Source: Mytilus trossulus (lineage: Eukaryota; Mollusca; Bivalvia; Mytilida; Mytilidae). From it: 64,000 bases of DNA. The position numbers and the translations under genes were made by a program. The notes under the pieces are model-generated. The model did not search any database. It was not told the origin of the DNA and worked only from the letters and a program-made list of their open reading frames with translations. The DNA lies in the NCBI RefSeq assembly GCF_036588685.1, contig NC_086376.1:29177930-29241929 (forward strand). The letters are read 5' to 3'. Of the stretch, positions 1-9,500 are shown piece after piece; the first letter of the stretch is position 1, and each line of letters opens with the position of its first letter.

Positions 1-563
1 GCCAGGTCACTATCCTATGCCAAGCTGTTGCAGGCTCAACAAAAACTAATGGGAGGCTATTTTAATGGGATATTAAAGTAAACAGTCCCCAAAATTTCAT
101 AAAAACTGCTTTAAGAACTTTTAAGTTATTGTTCATAAAACTAAAAAATCACCCTTTTTTAATGAATAAAACCTCATATTACATGGAAATGTAAAATTTA
201 AAATTGTAAAGGAGCTTACATAAATAGATATAAACAATTTGATTAAGTTTCATGCAAATTGGTTAAAGCATTATTGAGTAATTGTCAGACAATGTTAATG
301 ACTATTAGTCAGACAATTGTACTCTATAATATGTCCTGTAAAAGGGTGTATAAAAATGAACAAGTCTAAATGCTGTGTTGATCACCTTTTTCTCTGATTC
401 CTTGTCAAGGTTACTTTTGGTCTTTTCTCATTTATTTCTGCTTGTGAATGTTTATATTTGGTTAAAGCTATTGTTAGCCTCTAGAATCTATGAAAAGTCT
501 TACATTTTTGAGAACCACATACAGTGTAGTAAAATTGGAACTGTTAAATGATTTTATAGATAC
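1..563. other. 3' flank or last intron of CCDC112, no gene seen
   Basis: AT-rich sequence without a convincing exon. A short minus-strand match to the expected last CCDC112 residues was looked for at 1-55 but runs into a stop in the required frame, so the true last exon may lie left of the window or the gene may end just past 564. Confidence 0.4.
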
Positions 564-3500
564 CTGTGTGGTATGTGTAGTAAAGGTCCAGTTCCAGATG
601 ATCCCTTATCTTTGGTCCTTGAAGTCCATCCAGCTGTTGGCTGTAACAGTCTGTTAGGATCTCTGGTAACTTCTATTTCAACCTGTGGAATTAAGTGGAC
701 TTTTTATCAAATCTTGATTTATCAAAAGGAAATATAGTCTGTCTGCCTATAAAACTGTTTTACTGATGTTAATTTAGTTTTTTACCTAAATAATATCAAT
801 TATAAATCTGTGATTTCTTGTAGACTGTCTTTCTATTTAAACAATTCTGTTTTTTCTGTAAAAACAAGTTGAACTCTGTGGCACACTAACACTAAGTTGG
901 AAAGCAATGGATGTGAAAAAACATATCACATGGTATAGAATGCTTATATGAAAGCTGATAGTAAATCAAAAAGCAAAATAGTAAAAAAATATCATGGGAT
1001 GGGCAGGGGTGAATAAGTATGCCCACCCCTTCTGAATGGGGGTATTATGAAGTTGTCTGCATTACTTTCATCCCAAACATTGATGGCTTTCTCATTTTAT
1101 ACAAAATGAACTATGGTCAACTCTTTCACACCCCAATAAATTACAAAAAGAAGCATTCAATCCTTAAATGAAGTAGAGAAAAAGAATGTTTAAGACACAC
1201 ACCTGTCCTTTGAGCTTTTCTAATCGTTTTTCTTTTTCTTTCTGTTCCTCTTCTTTGGCTTTTTGATTGGCTAGTCTCTGCAGAACAGTCTTCTTATCCT
1301 TTAAAACATAGTTTACATACATTACTAAAATAAATAGCAATGTCAAGTTAAATAATCAGTAAATACATTCAGTTCACTTGCCAACCTCAACCTCCATCCT
1401 TTCTATAACCTCAAATCTGTGTCTGCAATTATGACAGCTCATATCATGACACTGAGTTTTAACCCTTTCCTCCATTGACAATTTTTTTTTGCATACCTGA
1501 TTCGCATAGGATTTTTCAATAAAATGCTAAACATATACTTTAAAGTATAAACAAATTGCGAAAAACAAATATTTCATCAAATAAATTCAAGTCAGATATT
1601 CTTATGAATATCCTTTTCATATTGGATACAGGTTATATTAAGTCTGAAGCAGACACTTTGTTGTCAAAGCGTTGCAACTGAGGAACTACACAGGCGTCAA
1701 AAGGCATCATTATGGAGTAAAGGGGGTGGCGCCAAAAGGCGTCACTATGGAGGAAAGGGTTAATTAAGCAACTAGTTGATTGAAAAACAGTATTTCAAAA
1801 AATATTCATTAAATTTAGTTAAATCAAAATGAACAGATTAATGAAATGGTCAAACAATAAAATACACGATAAACCAAATGGATTATTGAGTCAAATATGA
1901 AATGAGATTTGACCTTTGGTGATCTGATTTTATATTCATGAATACCAGAAACCTACCCTTTCCCTAAATTTAACAAGTTCCCTTGCTGCTATCTCTTTTT
2001 GTTGATCCTTCTGAGCCCTTTCCCACACTTCGTCCTCTAATTTACGTAAACTTTCTTCTTCTTTCTTCTGTGTTTTAAATTCTTCTACCCTTTCTCTTGC
2101 CTCAATCTGCAAAGATAACAACAATTCATTTTATCTTTTCACCTGGAAAATCATGTAAACTATTTCAAAGCTAAAAACAGTAATAGTTAGAATATTCACA
2201 TGGAATACTTTTTTCGTCACCATATTCTCAACTTTGTAAGGTTTAACTACTCTCGGCTACATAAACTGCAAAACTAAGATCAACTAGATTATATAATTTA
2301 AATTTTTTTTTCTCCACTACTTGCATATACAAATTGAAGACATTCAAGTTTGAAAGATGTAAGAACACCATTGGTTCCTTATAACATATAAATTGCCAAA
2401 GCTGATTGTTGGACTGACAGTAATGATATCTGTTTTGGCTTCACATGAATACCAAGGGGGTCTCATTGGGGTATCTGATCCCAGATCCCCTTTACTGTTT
2501 TTGTCAGATTCCTGTATCCCGCTTACACTATGTACGTAAGCAATTCTCCTTTTTATGTAATTTCCCCATGTCCTGCTAGACTTCATTTCCAGTTTTCACA
2601 GCAAAATAATTTGACTTTCATGTGTCATGCTTACAAAAAATCAGCAATCCTGTGTCACGCTTAAACCTCAATGAGAACCACTACCAATGGACAAATCAGA
2701 GTATCATATTTCAATATAACCTAACTAACTAAAATAATCTAAGATATAGACTTTGATATAGAAATTGAATCGTAATGTCTTATCACTAATCATCACCACT
2801 AAACAGTTCAAGCTCTTGTCGTAACAAAAACATGGTGAAAATTTATTTCTATTTGTATTTTTGCTTCTCAAACAGTTCATATATGATAGAGCTATTTGAT
2901 ACCTGTCTTTTTCTTTCTTCCTCATTTTTCCTGGCTTTCTCTAGTTCTTCTCTTAATTTCCTCTCTTCAGCTTGTGCCCTTTCAAGTTCTTTCTGGACCT
3001 TAAATTTAAAGATAAACCCATCATAATTTTTATCGACTGATTTATGTTGCTAATTAATAAGAGTTTACAACCCACAAAGTAGACATGACAAATATGAATA
3101 TTCCTTGCATAAATAGATTTTTTAACCACAGAACCCTTTCTCCATAAAATATTGAATGAATTTGACACTTACCCTGTAAGAATTCAACTGTTTATAACGC
3201 TCCCTTTTTTCAGCCTGAATTATTTCCTCTTTCTTTTTCTTCTTTTCCTCTTTCTTTGTTTCCTCGTCTTCCAATTGTTGATCAACTTTAGATATAACAT
3301 CATCCTTATCTTCCTGTCAATAGAATTTTATATCATTACAAAACAAGAATGTGTGTCCCTAGTACACGGATGCCCAATCCACATTGTCATTTTCTATGTT
3401 CAGTGGACCGTGAAAATGGGGTAAATTTGGCATTAAAATTACAAAGATCATATCATAAGGAGCATGTATACTAAGTTTCAAGTTGATTGGACTTCAACTT

Positions 3501-6500
3501 CATCAACAAATACCTCAACCAATAATTCTAACCTGAAGCAAAAAGATGAAGGCACAATTCATATGGCAAATTTGACAAATGGTAAATTTGATATGGTAAA
3601 AAAATTGCTGAAAATTATCAATCCCAGAAATTAACATCACACTAGTACCCAGCAACACATTTTAACAGCAGAAATATGTAGTGATACTTCTTTTATAGAA
3701 AGTCACTGAAGTTTAAGAAAACAATATAAAACTAATAACCTCCTTCTTTTTCCTCCATTTTTTTATACTTTCTTTCTTCTTTTCATTTAATGAGAGATAT
3801 GATTGATACCAGTCTTCATGGTCTCTAATTTCTTCTTCAGTTCTTGTTGGAATGGCTACCAAGGAATGCTGAATAAATATTTCTTTACCCTGGAAAGATG
3901 AATGACATGAAGTTATGAAACAGTAACACCAAATATAACAGGAATCAAAGGGGATCTTACACCTGTTGACAATATGATGCATTGCAAGATGATATATAAA
4001 TTCCATAACTGCAACAAGTGTGTTACAATATTTCTCTACTCAAGACAATTAAATTTTAATATTAAAAGCTTAGGCTTGCCAAGCTTTTTAAATAATTAAA
4101 ATTTAAAATGTTATAGTGGTGGAATCTGTTTCTGTAAAGATTTTTATCATTCTTTTTCAAACATTTGCAGAATGTTGTGTTGTTCCTTATATGTGACATC
4201 ATCGGACATGGATGCCTTTTTTCATGACTTCACAATAGGAAATTCAGAAAAAATCAAGAAAATTAAACGTCATAATTCAATTTTGACTTATCATTTGCTG
4301 AGAACAGTGATGAGAAATATTTTTCTGACACCTGTCAGAAAATGTGAAAATAGCACCAAAATTAGAGAAAAAAATATCTTACATTATGTCTCTGTCTGAA
4401 TTTCAAGAATGTCTGATGATCATATTCATCCCATCCTCCTCTAACTCCTCCTGTCTCTTCCAAAAATTTCTGAAAAATTCAAAAATGAAATTATTACATG
4501 ATAATTTTTGCTAGTTTAGTAAATTCAAGAAATAAGAACTTCTTTAAACCATGTTATTATAAACAAGAATGTGTCCATAGTACATGGATGCACCACTCAC
4601 ACTATTATTTTTATGTTCAGTGGACTATAAAATTAGAGTAAAACTCGAATTTGGCATTAAAATTGGAAAGATCATATCATACGGAACATGTGTACTACAG
4701 ACTTTCCAACTATCCCAATTTTCGCAGTATCATCCAAACCTGAATCCTGATATTGGGATCGTAAAACTAGTAAAAATACCGATTTTCACAAAATATACCA
4801 GAAAAAAATATTGTTTACCGTTTTGAAGTTTTTCTGATCAATTTTTTAAAATCTATGATTTTACCTGGGAACATATTATGACAATTTAACAACCCTACGC
4901 TAATCAACAGTCACAACAGTTGTCATAATGATAATCAGTTATTGCATGTAATTGGATTACCTGATTTGTCATACCAATCTTCAAAATTATATGTAAACAC
5001 AAATACGGTCAGACGGCCTTTCAATTTATCATACGAGCACAATTTAGAATGTTAACCGTAGTTCCAAAACAAAATCATAATTGACTGAAAGATGAGAACA
5101 ACTGTAGAATGAACTCTTTAAGAAAACATTGTTTATCTTGAAATCTGTTTAATTTTCAAAATCAGACATGTGTCGTGTCTATTGATTTAAAATTGACGCC
5201 ACATTATTTTTCCTTCTGCTGTGTAAAAGTTTCCACTGGTAAGAGTGTCATGGAATAGAAGTTCCTTCATAATATAAGTTCCAAAAGGAAGAAATATTCT
5301 GGAATATTGTTTCCACAGGAATAAATATTACAGTATATGTTCCTTACCAAATAAATGGTATAGAATATTTGTTCCAAAAGGAATAGGTATTATGACACTG
5401 TTTATAACAAAGTTTCCAGTGGAACTTCTGTTAGGCAGAACAAATACAAGTTGACAAGTGCACCTCTAAATTCAAAGAAAGATAACTCAAATTTTATCCA
5501 TTTTCTCATTAATACTGAAAGACTAAATCAAAATCTGTATCCATCCTTCTAACTTTAGGACATGTAGGTTGAGGTCTTTGGTTCATAGATAAGAAGGTCT
5601 TTGGAGGGGAAAAGGGGGGTCTCCACTGTGTATCCATGATTTTTAATGCCATTTTTCTCTACTCCTCAGTTATTTTGTAAATTTTAAAATTAGTACAAAA
5701 ATCATGCAAATAAAAGAAACTAAGGCATACAAGCTCATCATTTATAGTATACTAAGAAAAAAGAGTTATGTGACTATTTTTTAGGAAAAAAAACAATGCA
5801 CACAGAAACACGCAAATATTGTAATCATTAAAAATGTTGTCGCTGAATCCCCAATGGGGATTTTCAAAAGTTGGCTGGTCAGGTACTATGATTCAAGTTG
5901 ATTGGACCTCAACTTTATCAAAAACTACTTTGACCAAAAACTTTAACCTGAAGTGGGAGAGACAAACGAACAAACAGACATACAGACCAAAAAATATAAT
6001 GCCAATAAATTGGACTAAAAAAATACTGTATTTCATGTAAAAATATTCTAGTTATTTCAAGATATACCTCAAATTGTGCCACTTCCTTTAAAATTTACCT
6101 CAAATTGTGCCACTTCCTGTGGTAGGTCTTTAGTTATATCTCTGGCACTGGCTAATGGTTTCTGTTGGGGTTTCTTGGAAACAACTGGTTCCGACATTTG
6201 GTTCCAACTTTCAAATTTTCTCTCCATAGCCTGAATTTCTTGGGCAGTGGTTTTTTCTTCTCTCATCAATTCTTCATATCTGAAACATATGATTATTTTT
6301 GAAAAGAGCTAGGTCTTATTTATTTAAGGAATGACTGTAATATTTTTTCTGTCTATGAAGAAATAACATAAAAAATTGTGGTGCACACTTAATAACGCGA
6401 GTAGCGGGTTATTGAACAGTGTGCACCACATTTTTTATGTTATTTCAAATAGACAGAAAAATATTACAGTCATTTCTTATAATTTAATTCTAAATTCTAT

Positions 6501-9500
6501 TCTAAACCAAAGAAAACCATGAAAAAACGTTGATAACGTCACGATCAGATGAGTAAATTAGGTCTATGGGCTCATAACAAAATAACTTCAGCCAATCCGA
6601 AAACGTGTTACATCCAAAATAATAATTTATAACAGCTTAACCCCAAAATCAGATAAAAATCTACGGACATAACTAAAGTTTGATGTGTATTATTTAATTA
6701 ATCAAAGTACATACTGTTTTCTTTGTTGTTCTTTGAATGCATTGATAGTGCCTTCTATTTCTTCCATCGTTATCTTTAACTTTTCAACAACTATAAAATA
6801 TAATCCTTGGAATTAATCTATATAAATAGTAAGTATGAAAATTATATATAGTACAGTAATTTTTCACAAGATCCAAGCATGACTCAATGTTGAAATCATT
6901 TATGATACATTTAACAGCCAACAATCATTTTACTATAAGATCAGTGCAGCTTCAAAGAACAGCCTTACTGCAAGTAACTGGAATTATGATTATTTTTCAA
7001 TTCAAACCAAGTCTAAAACATTAAAATAACACTACAATCAATATTTCTGAAAAGGAGTCAATGTCTCCTTCCAATTTACTTAAATTTTTCATATCATTTA
7101 CATTGCCATGCGGTAAAACAACTCTACAAAAATAATTAATCTAGCCTGATTTTTTTACTACCCATATGATTCATCCATATGTATAGACGTATTTACACTT
7201 GTATGCAAATTTGTCCGCCATTACATAACATCACACAGGTTCCCGTAAACTTTGACTTCATAATTTAAAATATTTGACGTCACAACTAAAAAGTGATTGT
7301 TGCTTGTCGTCAAAAGGTTATTCGGAGGTGATATAAGGTCATTCGGAGGCAAAATACAGCTAAATACCAAAAGTGTAAATACGTTTATTTTCAAACTGAT
7401 CCTAAATAATGATGATGATATAACCTTTCATGTAATGCATACCTACTTGAGTTATAGAATTATCAAATAAATTACACAGCGACTTGAATGTTTCTAAACT
7501 GCACTGTACAATACAGGAGGACGGTTGTGAACTATAAAATGGTATTTATATATTACTTGAAGTTATCTTTTATTATAAATGGAGATTCACAGAAAGATTG
7601 ATAAAGAATGACAATGATAATCTATGTTCTCCAAGCTGAAAAAAACCCACCTTAAAACAGTTATTAACTTTCAAGTTTGGGTTGAATTTCATAAATGGTC
7701 CAGCTTCTTTTAAAGGATTTAAAATATGATTCAGGTAAACTTGATTATAGGTAAATAAGATTGCTAGAAATTGTATTATCAATCAAATTATGAAATACAA
7801 CAATGTTTTGTGTTAATATGGTTCTACTAGTTTAATATTTCTTACATTCAGGGGTAGGCTTAATATGTCTCTACAAGTTTAATATTTCTTACATTCTGGG
7901 GTAGGCTTGATATCTCTTAACTCCATATGAAACCTCTTAACCATGTGACTAATCTTCTCTAACTGTTGCTTCAGTTTTATTTCTGTAAAAAACCAAGACT
8001 TGTCATTAAAAATATACACAGCAAATTAATAAACTTTTAACACAGATACAGGTCTCACTTTTTTATTTCGATAGTAAAATGCAAATGCAGAAATTAAAAT
8101 AGCAATACTTTAACATGTTAGTTATGCAAAATATTAAAGTCAATCTCAGGAATGACTGAAGGCTCAGGACCAAACAATCTCCAGGGAAATGAGATGTACC
8201 AATGCTTATACAACTGCATAACAAATATTGACCTACTACTAGTGGTTCCCCTTAAACTGACTTACTCAAATTAATAAATGTAAACAAAGCAAAAGTTTCA
8301 AAGTCAATATATAATGAGAGGGACAGGGCCAAACAATCTACAAGGAATGAACTGTGCCATTGCTAATAGAACTGCATACCAAATATGTTTGAATTACCAG
8401 CAGTTCCACATAAACTGACATAATCATAAACTCATACTTTGTTAACACTGCCACCCTTGCTGCCAGAAACAGTATACTGATGTCTCATATTTCGACCTCA
8501 TCAGGGCAAGAAAAAATGAGCAAATAACAAATGTTCTTACTTTCAGTCTTTTTCTCATCATTGCTCTTTGAATCTATTTCTTCCAGCTGACTAAAGTCTC
8601 CCCTGAAATCACTTCTTCTACTATACAAATGAGTTGCCTTCTCTCTTTCTAATGCAGCAATCCTAAAAGGAGAGTTCATAGATGTAAATAAAATGTCATT
8701 TTGGTTAAACACAATTACGAAACTTCTTCTTTTTTTAAAATGATTAAAAAAATGATTAAAACACTAAACACATTGTTAATATCAACATTTAACGATACAA
8801 ACTGCACATTTAACTTCTGAAGTTCCCTCAAGGTTTCCCCTTTCTTTGCTTGCTCTGTTTTGGATTTCCATGCCAATGTATTTTTTTCTCGATCAGAAAT
8901 CTGAAATTTGATAAAAATAATCATCATTTACTTAGTAGATAAGGTATAACAACTGTCTAATAAAATAGCAGAAAACAATCAGCCTTGATCTTTAGTATGC
9001 ATATTTTGAGAGAGAAATAATTCATTTGTAAGACTCTAAATTAATATAAGATGTGTTTTATCTTATTATGAAGACTTTTTTTTCAGAAACAGAATGATTT
9101 TACTGATTCAATCTTTCTTAGCTGTATAACTCCCCATCAGGGGAGATAACTCAGAGAATCTCACTTTTTATTAAACTGTTGAAGTGACCACATTTTTCTT
9201 AACTTTTCTGAAAGCACATCATATAATGTATGCATAATCTATGCAGATTTGGAAATTCACACAACTGTCAGACTGTGACTATAATTTTCATCATACAATG
9301 AAAATGGATAATTTAAAAACTCTTTTGTAGGATAAAAAGTTTTCTTTGAACTAATAGTAATGATAAAAACACATAACCCTTAAGTATATATGGAGTCCTA
9401 GACAAAAAGATGACACAAAGAGCCATGGTGGTCAGTTCAAGTATTGTGATCTTTGAATATTTGTCTATGGTTTTTGTATATCTCATATTCAATAAAAAAA

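Noticed and set aside
1..55. Possible last exon of CCDC112 on the minus strand
   Set aside because: An AG acceptor exists, but in the phase demanded by exon 564-682 it gives only a short unrelated tail and a stop, not the conserved C-terminus.
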